NCBI RefSeq assembly: GCF_000220395.1
Contig: NW_004086994.1
Location: 1-46,274 of the forward strand
From: Ichthyophthirius multifiliis
Taxonomy: Eukaryota > Ciliophora > Oligohymenophorea > Hymenostomatida
Length of the DNA stretch: 46,274 nucleotides
Reading direction: 5' to 3'
The position numbers and the translations under genes are program-made. This document shows positions 33,569 to 46,136 of the stretch, in pieces; position 1 is the stretch's first letter; every line of letters begins with the position of its first letter. Under the pieces are notes generated by a model, which worked only from the letters and a program-made list of their open reading frames with translations, did not search any database and had not been told where the DNA came from.

Positions 33569-35929
33569 CAAAAATGAATTTAATTATATTTTTATATAAA
33601 ATTAAACAAATTTTTAATTTGATGTTATGAATACATTTCTATTATCATAAATCTTTTTAAATATTAAATATATTCATTTATTTCTGTTTTTTTTATATTA
33701 TAAAGTTTATATATTCCTAGAATATCAAACACTGAATATATCTCATATTACTGATTATAAAAGTCTATAAAAAATAAAATGGCTTTTAAAGCAGTTTATT
33801 CTTAATTTTAGATATCTTATTATTAATCTAAAAAGTATTAAAATTTGCTTTATTCTTCTTTTTGTTAGTGAAGCACTTCACGTACAAATTCAGTAAATCT
33901 CTTTTAAAAAATTTACTTGTCATAAATGTTATTCATTAAATCTTAATCTTTTTAAAGGCCTTTAATTTTCTTTAAACTATCAAACTTATATTCAATATTT
34001 AAAATATGAAATTTTTAATTTTATAATTATATATTAGAACATAAATTTTCTAAACAAAAAGTTTCTAAATAAAAGATAAACAAATCATACTCGAAATTTG
34101 TGTTAAATATGTTTTTAAGATATTATTCAAATTCAACAATTTTTTCAAAACCAAAATAAAATTAATCAATTTTTCGCAAAGTCGTCATATTCGTTATTTT
34201 TTGATAAATATATTTAAATATGTTTATTTTCTAATATTTATTTTTCTATTTAATTAAGAAAAGTTATTTCTTAAGTTTATTTATAATATCCAAATATTAT
34301 GCATCTTGCTTATTCAATTTATTCTAAAAATTTATAAATTAATTTTTCTTATATCTATTCCTTTAAACAAGTAGTTAATATTAACTCTTTAATTTCATAA
34401 AAACGTTCGAATGAAACTTGATTAAAGTTATTTTATTTTTATAAGTTTTCATAGTCTTATTCAAAATTAATAAAATCATTCTGAATTAGATAATATATGA
34501 GTTTATTTATTTATTTTTAATTTTAAATATATGAATCATTAATTTTTAAATTATTTGTTTAATCTAATTCAAATATTACATTTTATATAATTTAATTAAT
34601 ATTATGTTATCCTCCTAAAGCTTCAATAAAGCTTTTTGGTAATAAAAGATATTTAGTTAAATAATTAAAATTATTAAAAAATTGTTAAGTATTTAATTTT
34701 TACTCTATTAATACTTTGTCACAAATATTTATAATTTTTTGTTTAGATTAATCGGTTAATTTAAATTCTGTGAATATATTTTCTCTTTTATTTACTAAGC
34801 TTTATTGAATTATATTCATAATATAAAATAAAAACTAATCTTTATTGAATTCTTAACATTAATTTTAATAAAAAGTTTAATCTAAATTTTATATTTCATT
34901 TTTAATTATTTTTAAAGCTTTAAATATTTTTTTCTCATATATTGCTTTTATATCTTTATTTCTATTACTTAATTGTATTTAATTAATTATTTATTTTTAA
35001 AGCTTTATAGAATAGTTTGTTATTTATTTTTCAGGTGAAAAAAAATTCTACTTCTTAAAATTATTTGATAAGTTTTAATTTTTTGTTTCGTTATCCAATA
35101 TGTTTTTAGAATTTACAATGTTAAATGTAAATTAATTATTAATTAATTTTTTTAAATTCAAAACAGATATATCTATATTATTATCTTCTTACAAGCTTTA
35201 TTAATTCTTATTTTAATCGCATTGATATTCTTAGTCATTGTTTTGGGATTTGTTTGGTTATTTAATTTTTTTTTAATGAGATAAATATTATAAGTTTTTA
35301 GCAATTTTGTTTTTTATAATAGTTTTTAAATTATTATTTTTTTCATAATAACTAAACTAATTGCAATTTTTTTTATTCTCTCCATAAGTTTAAACAGGAG
35401 TTTATTTAACTTTCAATAAAAGTCTTAGACACGAATCATTATTTAATATAAATTATCTGCCAAGAAATTTATTTCTCGATTATTATATTTTGTTATATAA
35501 TTCATCTTTTTTGTTTTCAAACATAATAGATGTATTTTTTTTATCAACCCTTTCAAAATTAGTTTTTTATTTATTTATTTAATATTTTATTTCATTTATA
35601 TGTTTTTCCTTTTAAATATTTATCTATTATTTATCTTTTTCGTTCATTTTTAAATTAATTTAAGAATTTTAAATTTTTCGAATTTAAAAATCTGATTTAT
35701 TGTAAAAACTTTAATTTTCATTAAAATTATGCTTTTATTCTGAATTATTCAAATCTAATTAAGATGAAAATAATTTTATAGATCTCTTTAATTTTAAAGG
35801 CGAGTCATCAACAGGGTTTAATGAAGTTTTTCTAATATTTTAAGGTGAATCAAATAAATGTATTCCAAGTTTTATTCGCTGTGTTTGGACCTCATTTGAT
35901 TTTTATCTTTTCACTATTTTGCTTTACAT
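33568..35929 (-). CDS. large protein of unknown function; frame break at an A5 run
   Basis: From ATG at 35927-35929 the frame is open for 587 codons to TGA at 34166-34168; no intron is needed. At that end the sequence reads NNEYDDFAKN-stop. One base shifted, coding continues without a gap (KIDQFYFGFEKIVEFEQYLK) for another ~200 residues to TGA at 33568-33570. The switch falls at five T on the plus strand (34170-34174); four would make one ~786-residue protein. The N-terminal half is polar and low complexity (Asn/Lys/Gln). The C-terminal half is helical, with LLLPKSFIEALGG, SFERFYEIKELILTTCLKEQ and, past the break, KRFTEFVREVLHQQ and KAILFFIDFYNQQYEIYSV. No domain assigned with confidence. A separate gene starting at 34188 would overlap the first by 23 bp, which is unlikely. 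Confidence 0.65.
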
Positions 35930-36349
35930 TATTTTTAAATTTGTAAATTATGAATGATTTATATTAATTTAATTATATTTTCTAAAATATTAAATAAAAA
36001 TTTTGGTAAAAATTATATTATATTATATTATATAGAATATAATTAAATGAAAAATGAAAAATTATTTATATAAATTAATATTATTTGATTATAAAATTAT
36101 TAATTAAAAATATAAATTAAAAATTATTTTATACTATTTTATAATTAAATAAAAAAATAAATTGTATACCATCTTTAATATTAAAATATTTCCATATAAA
36201 AATTGTTTTATTTTATATGTATATTTTTTTAATTTAGATTAAAAAGAAATATATTTTATTTTTATAAATTAATAATAATTTTAATTTTTCTTAAATTGAA
36301 AATATTTTTTCTTAATAACTCTAAATCAAAAATAACATAATATCTTGTT
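35930..36349. other. intergenic, no gene seen
   Basis: AT-rich spacer between two minus-strand genes. Confidence 0.5.
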
Positions 36350-37354
36350 TCAAGGTTAATAATTATTAATGAATTAATTATGAAAATTGCATTAATTATC
36401 TGAAAGAAATTACCAAATCATAAAACCAGGAAGTTCATATCCGAGTTCACCTTTAGCTTTATTACATATTTATCCAAGTTAATCAGGAGTAATATACCCA
36501 GTATTAGAAGCATCATTTGGGACTGCTGGTTTTCCCAAAATGAGCTTTTAAATAGGAATTTCAGCTAACTCAATAATTTCCTTATAACTAGATTAGACAA
36601 AGAATTCTCCACTTTCTAAGAATAATGTTTCATAAGTATCATATTTATTTTCCAATTAATTATAGAATTAGACATTATACCAACTAATAAGATGTCCTAT
36701 TTCTTTTTCTATTTTATAGTATCCTTAATCATTATATACTTGTCTTGAGAAGTAAGGCGCTTAAGGAGCATGAGTAAAAATTATATTTTTATTTTGCACT
36801 TTTGAACTTAATGCTTTTTAGAATACGATAAGCCAATTTACAGCAGTACCTTTGCGCATAGCATCGTTATCTTCGTAGTCAATATCTACTCCATCCAAAT
36901 AAGGGTTTTAGTTTATAAAATCTGCCAATTATGATGCTACAGTTTCAGGATCTAAATTAGTTGGATTAGAAGTAGAACCAAAAGCGCTTATAAATAATTT
37001 TTTATTTTACTTATGTAATTCATCTAATAAATATTTTTGAACCATTGCAGTTGATTTTCCATATTTATCTGTTCCTAAATAAGTATATAAATTTTGCCAT
37101 ACCGAAAGGGAATCAGATATCCAACTAGGAGTCCAAAAAGTGAGAATTATTACATTGTAGCATTTAGAACCTAATCCTAGATTATTTAAAACACTTTCGC
37201 CATACCAACTTTGTATTCTATTGATATAGGCTATAGTTTTAAAATCTTCATATTAAATGGGATTTTTTTTAGATTTTTGATTTTATTAAATAAAATTTGT
37301 AAACGCTAATATTGTTATGATAGCTATTAATGCTACTATTAGAATTTTATTCAT
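36350..37354 (-). CDS. glycoside hydrolase family 18, chitinase-like
   Basis: Single exon, 1005 bases, 334 residues, ATG 37352-37354, TGA 36350-36352. Residues 1-20 form a signal peptide or anchor (MNKILIVALIAIITILAF). The GH18 barrel is recognisable from strand 1 (KTIAYINRIQSWYGES), through KLFISAFGS and the catalytic DGVDIDYE at 154-161 (the DxxDxDxE motif, with the acid Glu161 present), to FTHAPQAPYF, SWYNVQFYNQ (family M.YD..) and a final GFMIWQF barrel strand with the conserved Trp. GH18 enzymes cleave chitin or chitobiose cores of N-glycans. The signal peptide suggests secretion, a phagosome/lysosome or the cell surface. The length suits a catalytic domain without a chitin-binding module. 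Confidence 0.9.
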
Positions 37355-38023
37355 TCTTATTTACTTTTTTTCTGTTTCTTCTTTTTTAATAATTAATTTA
37401 TATATTTTAATTTTTTTTTTCGAGCATATAAATATTACAAATTTAATTAAAAATAATAAAAGAATTAATTTTATTTAAAAATTTAAATGAAAGCAAATAC
37501 AAAATATTTAAAGAAAAGATTATAAATTCTAAATATATAATAAAAATATTTTGAATTAGAAATTAAAAAATTAAGATTTATAAAAAATTAATAATTAATT
37601 AAATATAATAAAAACTGATTTTACTGTTAAAGAGCTAGATATATAACATTAATAAAAATTAATACATATTTTAATAAAAATCATATTCTTAATTGCTCTA
37701 AAAAACTTCATTTTATTAATTCTTTTATATAAATTTTAATAAAAATTAAATTTAAAATTTTTAATTATATATTATATACATCAAAGTTTAATAAAAAGTT
37801 CTAAAAATTTTAGAAATAATATGTCTTCATATACATCACATTCAAATTTTATAATATGCATTATTCTTCATATAAAATTTTACATGAAAAACATGAATTT
37901 CATAATATTAAAATATTCATAAATATTCAAAATATATAAAAACATAATATATGCTTTTTAGATATATAATTATATACAAATAAAATATTTTTTTATTTAT
38001 AAAATAGTCATTTAAATTTAATT
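37355..38023. other. intergenic, no gene seen
   Basis: Very AT-rich. A stretch around 37840-37950 has repeated CATAAAAT/ATATTCAT-like words but no clear repeat unit. Confidence 0.4.
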
Positions 38024-38641
38024 ATGGCAACATACAATTAAAGTAAATTAGATTTTTTTTAAAAAAAATTACTAAATAAATCAACTATCAAAATTTTTAT
38101 GAATAAATAAAAACCAACCTATGTAACAGAAATTTATTAAATAGATATAAAATATATGTAAAATTAATCAAATAATAAAGAAAAATAAAATGATTTTTTA
38201 AAGAAATTAATAAAGAAAAATAAAATAAATAATTTTTAATTTTAAAAATTAATATAAATTTAGATATAAAAAAAATAATATATGATTGATTTATTTAAAA
38301 ATATAAAAAATAATACTTTTTAATAAAAATATTAATTTATAAATTAAAAAAATACGATTTCAAAGTATTTATATATATTTATTTCTTAATTTATTTGTAT
38401 ACAAATATAATAACAATTTCTATAAATTAAATAAATATTTATTAATTAAATATTTGATTTTATTAATTTATAACTTAAGTTAAATCAATTAATTTATAAA
38501 TATAAAAATTTAAATAAATAAAATATTTCATTTATTATTATGAATTATTAAATAAAATAAATATATATTAATTAAATTTTTATTTTTATATAAATAGATA
38601 CATATATAATTATATTTTTATTTTATTCAAGAAAAATGTGA
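38024..38641 (+). CDS. possible small gene, weak
   Basis: The frame is open from ATG 38024 to TGA 38639-38641. Only the first ~70 residues look coding (MATYNQSKLDFFQKKLLNKS, then FMNKQKPTYVTEIYQIDIKY). The rest is Ile/Gln/Lys/Asn only, as expected from reading AT-rich spacer in this code. The true product may be much shorter or spliced. It overlaps the end of the convergent gene by 15 bp. Confidence 0.25.
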
Positions 38642-39043
38642 TTTTTTTTATGACTTTCTTTTTAATTCATCAATATATTTTATATCTTAAAATCCAAGTA
38701 GTATGAATTCTACCATAGCAAAATGCCCAACTAAATCATTTGCTTTACTGTTTTCTGCCCATAAATAAATTGGTTCTATAAGAAAATATTCTAGAATAGG
38801 ACCATAATTCTAATGAAGCATAAGTAATCTCATAGAGTAATGATTAAAATTTTTAGAATTAATATATCTCTTGAATTTTTTTATTATATCCATTAAATTT
38901 TCAGACGAGTTTTCAGATTAATTATATAAATAAACTATATTTTAGTTCATTTTAGGAGTATTTTTAAGTTATGAATCAAGTATAAATTTTCTAAAAGCAT
39001 TCATTATATTTTTAACAACATTCTTTTTATTTGCGATTTTCAT
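38627..39043 (-). CDS. protein of unknown function
   Basis: Open from ATG 39041-39043 to TGA 38627-38629, 138 residues, no intron. The sequence is clearly coding-like (NVVKNIMNAFRKFILDSQ, MDIIKKFKRYINSKNFNHYS, LLMLHQNYGPILEYFLIEPI, ANDLVGHFAMVEFILLGFQD), helical with Trp, Gly and His present. Upstream the same frame stays open with an Asn/Lys-rich tract, and a second frame offers a Gln-rich start (ATG near 39143), so the N-terminus may be longer or spliced. No family recognised. Confidence 0.6.
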
Positions 39044-40116
39044 TTAGTTTATTTTCTCTAATTTTTTGTTGTTGTTTAGACTATTATTATTGTTTTTATA
39101 TTTATTAAAGCTGTTATTCTTATTCAATGTTTTTATTATCCATATTTTGATTAAAAATTGCTTTTTTATAAATATATTTTATAAATGAATTTTATTAGTT
39201 TTGCAAATAGCGATTATTGATAATTAAAAGGAGAATAACAAAAAAAATTGTATTAAAATAAAAAAATAATTAATTATCTATTTTTAAAAAATAAATTATA
39301 AATCAAAATAATTAAATTTTACTGAAAAAAAAAATATATATATATATTTTAAATTATTTATTTAATTGATATTAATTTTTTTATTTTTACAATTTATTTT
39401 CATATATGATTTAATATGAATTTTGTTTTACATTTAATAATGAATATAATATAATTTTGATAAAATCTATGTAATCGGATATATTTAAAAATAAATATTA
39501 AATTTTATTTTTCATATAAATAATAATAATTTATTGTTATTATTTTCAATATTTTTAAAATTTAAAATTTTTTAACTACAGGCGGAAATTCAAAATAATT
39601 TTATAAAAAATATAGATTTTGTTAAGTAAATTTTGAATAAATATGTTCTCGTATAAAACTTAGAAATTATTATCTAATAATATTTAAAAAAAAAATATTT
39701 ATTAGATAAAAATATTTATGAAAATACTTAAATTAATTTTTATTATTTTGATAAATTTAAATAATATTATATAATATAATATTTATTATGAAATTTAACA
39801 TTTAAATTTTATTCTATATTTATTATATTTGCAGTATCTTTTTTTTCTTTAATAATAATTTAATTTATAATTACATTTATTAAAACTTAATAGTTATATT
39901 ATTTTTATAATTACGTATTTTAATTTATATTAATTTTAAATTTTTAAAATATATTAGTTAATTATTATAAATTAATAAAATTTTAGCATTTATTTTAAAA
40001 ATGCTTAATAAAATTCTAATTTTTAATATTTTTGGTTAAATGAATTCATTTACAAATTAAAAATAAATTATAATATTTTAATATTTATTTTTACTAAAGT
40101 ATGTACTTAGATTTTT
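39044..40116. other. intergenic, mostly simple AT
   Basis: Apart from a possible N-terminal extension of the preceding gene up to ~39150, I see no coding signal. It contains runs such as AAAATATATATAT near 39335. It should hold the promoter of one gene and the 3' end of the other. Confidence 0.5.
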
Positions 40117-42593
40117 TCATTCAATGTCATATAATTTTTACTAATTATCTTTCATATAAGATATTTTACTTTCATCAATTTATTCCTTGCTAAACAATAT
40201 TAATCCCTAATTGTTATAAAGTTAATCAATTTATTTTAATTCACTAATTTAATTTTCATTACTTTAATTTTACTTATTTTAGAAGATTTTATATAGATTA
40301 TTTATATCTTTTTAAATTTGTATTAATAATTAATTTTATTATTTTACTTAACTTTCATTTTTATTAGAGGAAAATTCTTAATTAGAATTACTATTTTATT
40401 ATTGAATCAACGATATTTCATAGTTTTAATTATTTTATTTTTACATATTCTTTGTATTTTAAACTGAAAATATTGATTATTATTTTTATCTTAAATCTTA
40501 TTATAATGCCATACTTGAATGTTATTATTTTGGAGTTAAAATATTAATTGGAATACTTTGTATGTTACTTTCAAATTGTATTTAATTATTTAATAATATT
40601 GAATTTTATTTTAGATTTTAGGAATCTATTTCTTGAGCTTAAATATTATTTTGAATTAATTTTTATAGTTTATTATTACTTTAAAAAATGGACATTCTGT
40701 TATCTTAATTATTATTTAATTTGTTATTATTTTAGTATTCTTTGATAACTGAGGAAAGTTAAAAAATATTAATCATTTAACTCCCCAGACTTTATATTAA
40801 CTTTTAATTTTATTAATAATTAGAATCCGAATATTTTTTACTTTGTAAAATTAGATATGAATTGTATAATTATTTATAGGCATCAATCGTATTATATTTT
40901 TTCTACTCTTATAATAAAGTTGTTGCGTTTTTCATATTTTTATTATCTTCGAAAGCGATTGTTGGTTTTTAATGAAAATCAAACAGATATTATTAATTAT
41001 CATCAAAAATAATATTTTTTATTTTATCAATTTATTATATTTTATCTAAAACAGCAACTATATCCAAATCTCTATTCATATAATATGTAGCTTTTTTAAT
41101 ATATAAATTTCGATATGTATTATATATTTTTCCACATGTTAAAACTGAAATATAGTACCCTATTCCGAATTCTAACGTTTGTTTTTTAAGCAATAATTTA
41201 TTAAATTAATTTATTAAGAATTGTTTTTTATTTACTTCTTTTAATTACTTAAATTTATTTACATTTTCTTTATATTAAGATTCCTTTAGAAGATACTTTA
41301 GATATAACTAATCTTTATTTTTAATTTTCCTAATTGCCTTTCTAAATTTATACTTAATATTTGGCAAATCCAATTTGCATTTTTAATCATATAAAACTGT
41401 ATTTTATTCATATTATTTTTTTATTAAAACTATTCTTTAATAATTTTTTCCATTTCATTTTCAGTATTTTGATATTATTTATCTTTACTATTTTTAATTT
41501 CAAATGAATACAATTTATTAGCTAATTCTAAAACAAAATTAATATTGTTATATTTCACCATTAATATAGCAACAGCAGTAAAAACAATTTAAACAAAACC
41601 ACCTAATTCACTCATTAATTGTGATATTTTTTTATAATTTCTCTAAATAATTGTAATATAAGGACTTTTCCTTAAAGTAAGAACTACATATTTACCATCA
41701 CTTCTTCCCAACTCAGATGCTTCTCTAACGTCGTTATTTTCTTATACTAAAAAAAACCTTTATTCCACATCTTTTATCGGAATTAAAGAATGATCAGTTC
41801 TAACTTCAATATCTTGGAAATAAATATCTGCAATTTTTGTCATTTTATCCGGAACAAAAGTATAATACATTTTATCGTTAAGAAAATTAGTGAAATAGCC
41901 TTAAGGCTAGTCTGAGTTAAGTACATAGTTATTATGGTAAAAAACAATTCCAAAAAAACCGTCTTTATTATTAGTTTAAATGTTATATTCCTCTATAGAT
42001 TGGCATTTTGGGTTCCATTTTGAATTTGAATCGTTAGGAGTTATACATTTGGAAACAGTTACCTCTAAAAATGAAAATACCGGGCTAGAAAACATCCCTT
42101 CTAGCTACATTTATGATTCCAAAGTTGGACATAGGTAATTTTTACCGTATTAGTGGAAAATATTTGTAAAATTTAATTCTTAGTTTAAATTTTCAAAATG
42201 GTAATCTTAACAAGGTTCAAGATTTATAATTCTATTTTAGCGAATCTATTTACTGCCTTCCCATATGTATGTTTTTTAGTACACGGTTATATTAAAAAGG
42301 GGTTTTTCTAAAAAATCAGGCTAGGTTATTGCTGTAAAGAACATGAATCTGTTTGTGTTTATTATTGATTTGAATGGATTTGGATTGTATTATTTATCTA
42401 CTTTTACATATACTTCTTCTTTATTTATGAAAGATTTAATACTTGCATTAAAAAACAAAAGAACTAAAATTATTACTATTAATGACATAAAACCACCAAA
42501 ACTTGTTTTAAAATAAAAAGAATTATTCATGTGAAGACCAATCGGTCTGCTAAATAAATCAACTTCTTTTAATAGTGAACTTATTTTAATCAT
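40117..42593 (-). CDS. two-TM protein with extracytoplasmic domain and Gln/Asn-rich tail
   Basis: Exons 41159-42593 and 40117-41090 total 2409 bases (802 residues), with a 68-bp intron. The first 67 codons read without a stop in the standard code; the gene continues because the next TAA is Gln. The N-terminus has LFSRPIGLHMNNSFYFKTSF then GG and TM1 (about 36-53). A long, Trp- and Cys-containing domain follows (ITVYQKTYIWEGS, YLCPTLES, SKCITPNDSNSKWNPKC, LGRSDGKYVVLTLRKSPYI), then GG and TM2 (about 331-350, FVQIVFTAVAILMV). That makes an outside loop of ~280 residues. The cytosolic C-terminal ~450 residues are Gln/Asn/Ser-rich. Proteins with this N-terminal RPIG...GG-TM layout form families in ciliates whose role I do not know. 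Confidence 0.85.
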
Positions 42594-43046
42594 TTAAAAT
42601 AAATATTATTTTAAAATTATTTATAAAATTTAATTGTTTTTAAAATTTTTTTTTTAAAAAAAAAAATCAAAACATCAAAAAATTTTAAAAAAGTGTTATC
42701 AAATTTCTTAATATAGAAATTTAAAAAATAGTATATTTAATAATTAATTTTATTATTTTAATTATTTAAAAAAATTTAAAACGCTTCTATTAACTTAAAT
42801 TATGAATATATCTATTAAAAGAATTTTTACTTAATATATTTTGATTAAAAGTTATAATAATATTAAATAAATTTTTAAATTAATTGTATATATTTCTATT
42901 TATTTTTTAATTAAAAATCAAAACAAGGTGAGCGTAACAAAAAAACTTTTTAAATAAAATGGCATAATTTAAAAAAAATTCTTAAAAAAAAGACATAAAT
43001 ATATATATATTAGCCATATTACATATAATTTTTTGTTAAAAGAAAA
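42594..43046. other. intergenic, no gene seen
   Basis: AT-rich spacer between two minus-strand genes, including A/T homopolymer runs near 42650. Confidence 0.5.
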
Positions 43047-43793
43047 TCAAAATACTATCCTTTATTATTCGACCTTAATACCAGCTTTTTACAAAGATTT
43101 AATTACTAAATCTTCATATTCTTCCAAAGAAACGGTGCCATCTTAGTTACTATCGCTCATTTAAAGCCAAATTTTAACATCATCAGTGCTAGGAGTATAA
43201 TTTTTCATACCCATTTCAGCATATGTATCTTTAATTAATCCAACAACTTCATTTTCGCTTAAAAATCCACTTCCATCAGTATCATATTTTTAAAATAATC
43301 TTCTTGCCTATATAATTTAAAAAAAATTAAATCAAATCAAATATAAAAATATTCTTACCACGTCAAGTCTTCTTTCAACTTCGGGATTATACTAAGTTTT
43401 TTTCCAGCTTTTTTTACTTTTTCTCCTCCATATTCTTATACTTAAACTGTTTATTATCCACATAAATATTTAATACAAAGTTCTTCAATATCTTAATATG
43501 TAACCTATCCATCTCCATTTCTATCCAAAACTCTATGGTATTATTTAATATCTTCACTGGAAGGTGAATAATATTAATTGCAAGTTTTATAAGCTTCGAC
43601 AATCATAGGAACACAGTCTACTCCTTCTAATCTTCCTTTGTTTCCTTTATCGAAATTTTAGAAAATTCTTCTAGCAACAAGCTTAGCACCCTTTTTATTT
43701 GATATTATAGAAATGAATAAATATTTTTACTTCAATATCAGTTAAAGCTGTAATATTTGAATATCCTGAAGATTAAGCTGTATAAGATTACAT
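43047..43793 (-). CDS. four-EF-hand calcium-binding protein (TCBP-23/25-like)
   Basis: Exons 43731-43793, 43418-43690, 43359-43391 and 43047-43307 total 630 bases (209 residues). EF1 (35-46, DKGNKGRL) looks degenerate. EF2 (77-88, DRNGDGQVTYQD) has Asp rather than Glu at position 12. EF3 (132-143, DTDGSGFLSENE) and EF4 (175-186, DSNQDGTVSLEE) are canonical. Two EF pairs and ~24 kDa match the ciliate calcium-binding proteins TCBP-23/25 better than calmodulin or centrin; such proteins sit at the cell cortex or conjugation junction in Tetrahymena. Between EF2 and EF3 the frame requires either a 26-bp GT..AG micro-intron (43392-43417) or one extra A in an A7 run; both restore VKKAG/YNPEVERRLDV-type sequence. 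Confidence 0.88.
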
Positions 43794-44681
43794 TTTTTTT
43801 TTTAACTTAATAATTTAATATTTATATTTTATTAACTCAAATTATTAATTTTTTGAGATATAAAATAATTTTTTTATTATTTAACTAATTATCCATATTT
43901 CTCATTTTTATTTAAATAAAAATAAAAATAAATAAATAAAACTTATTTTCTATTAGTTAATAATTTTATTATATCTATTTAATTTATGCATAGATAATTT
44001 GATAAAAATGATAAAGTTTTTGTTAGTAATTAAAAAATAAGCAATCATATTTTGACATATCTAAAAGGATGAATTTAAATAATTTTCTAAAAATTAATAA
44101 TTATTTTAATACTGAGTCTTAAAAAAATCATAATAAATATTTTGTTCAAATATTATAATATTTTAATATTAGAATAACTATAAAAAAAAGAAAAAACTTT
44201 TAAATATTAATTTTATCTTTACTATGACTAAAAATAAATAAAATTTACAAAAAAATATATAAAAAATTTACTTATTTTAGTAAAACATTATTAAACTTAG
44301 AGAAAAAATAAAAAAAATATTAAATAATATTATTTTAATTATAAGCTTAATTTTTTATTTTTAAAATAAACTATATAATAATATTAATTATTATTTAAAT
44401 ATTTTTTTAATTTATAATAATATTATATTATTAATTTTTATAAAGTTATATTAATATTAATTTTTTTAGATTGTAGTTAATTTATATATTAAAAACTTAT
44501 ATTTTTTTAAAAGAAATAATAAAGCAATTAATATAAAAAAAGTTTATTCTTGTTTTTTTTTAATTTATTTTATTATCTTTTCCTTTTTTCCAATCATTTT
44601 TTATTTTCTCTACAAATATTCTTTTTCATCAGATAAATAATAATAAGTTTAATTATTAATAATAATGCTTATATTTGTTAG
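43794..44681. other. intergenic, no gene seen
   Basis: AT-only spacer. I see no frame, RNA or repeat family; one promoter (EF-hand gene) should lie at its left edge. Confidence 0.5.
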
Positions 44682-45679
44682 TCATTCTTTATTTACTATT
44701 TTTTTCTTTTTAAATGAATATAAAAAAATGAATATAAAATGATTGCCAATTTACATATTATTTTAATTAACAATAGTGTCCGTTTTTGTTAATACATTAT
44801 AATTTGCTTAATATAAATATGATAAAATTATCTCACCATTTATCTAATTAATATTTCTAAACTTCATAATATACGATTAATTATTAAATGTATTATTATT
44901 ATATCGTATTTATTATTCTTACAATCTTTTAAATAATTATTAGTTTATTTCTATATTTTCTTATTAAAATATTTATTCAATCTAATTTTTTAAAATATTA
45001 TTAACTTTAAAAAATAATTTTTTTACATAATTCTTTAGATCTCTAATTTTTTTAATTATAATTATTTTATTATTATTAACTTTATAATTAAAATCTTAAT
45101 TATTATTATTATTTATTATTTTGAATTAAAAATCTTTTTTTTATTTTTTTATATCAATTTATTATTCATTATTTTCTATTTAATATTAAATTATTTTCTT
45201 CATCACATTATATTTTTTTTTTGTTCATATAGACGACTAAAACATACTATTTTAATTTTCAATATAAACTATATTCAAACTATTTTTGTGACTAATATAT
45301 ATTTTCAGCAATTTATCAAACTTGTTCTTTATTTTCAAAATATTAATATATCTTTTTTTTAAATATTAAGATATAAATACATATTTAGTTTTTAAAATAA
45401 ATATTAAATAATTATTCATAAAATAAAATTCTTACCTTGATTATTGTTTTTTTGGAATTTTTATAAAATTTCTTATTTCTAAAATTTAATTTTAATTTTT
45501 CTATTATTTGATGAATTTTAATTATCTTAATTTATAAAATTTTACATTTTAATAAAATCTGACCACTTTTTTTTTAAATTTTTAATATTTTTCTAAATTA
45601 TTCTAAATATTATAAATTAATTTATTTAATTACAAAATAAACTTATTTAAATTTATAATAAATATAAATGATTAGACAT
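44682..45679 (-). CDS. probable gene, exon structure unresolved
   Basis: The best-supported part is the 3' end, from about 45100 down to TGA at 44682-44684 (QENIEINQQLFKRLQEQQIR, SYIMKFRNINQINGEIILSY, QANYNVLTKTDTIVNQNNMQ). Upstream coding-like blocks lie at about 45435-45570 and 45226-45335 (ILKIKNKFDKLLKIYISHKN, then NIVYIENQNSMFQSSI), joined by GT..AG introns; a start at ATG 45677-45679 would fit. Between the blocks at 45225-45227 there is an in-frame TGA. I cannot tell whether splicing removes it. No family recognised. Confidence 0.35.
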
Positions 45680-46136
45680 TAAAAATTTTATTAAAATTTT
45701 TTAAAAAATATAATTATTTCATTTATTTTATAAAATTTACTTTTTAAAATTTTAAAAGATATTTAATGTATAAGACTTTAATTTTACATTATATATTTAA
45801 GTTAATATAAAATATGCATCAAAATAATTTGTCGAAAATAACAGGTTATAATCATTATTTATAAAAAAAAAAGATATATATATAAATAAAATATTAAAAA
45901 AAAATAAAAAAAAAATTAAAATTATAAAACTTTTTTAAATATATAATTAATTATAAAAAAAAATTATTTATTTAAAATATATAGATTAAAAAAAAATATA
46001 TATATTAAAAATGTAACTATAAAAAATAATATAAAAAAAAAAAAAAAAATTTTTAAAAATAAGGTGTAAAAAGTAAAAAAAATTAAAAAAAGACAAAAGT
46101 ATAAAAAATAAAAAAAAGATTGAAAAACATAGACAA

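Noticed and set aside
34168-34188. A separate gene starting at ATG 34188 overlapping the upstream gene
   Set aside because: It would overlap by about 23 bp in the same direction with no room for a promoter, and the two halves flow into each other after a one-base shift.
40548-40745. Plus-strand Tyr/Phe-rich frame
   Set aside because: Antisense to the Gln/Asn-rich tail of the two-TM protein.
42390-42593. A separate 67-residue one-TM protein
   Set aside because: It ends at TAA, which is Gln here; the frame continues into the large lumenal domain of the 802-residue protein.
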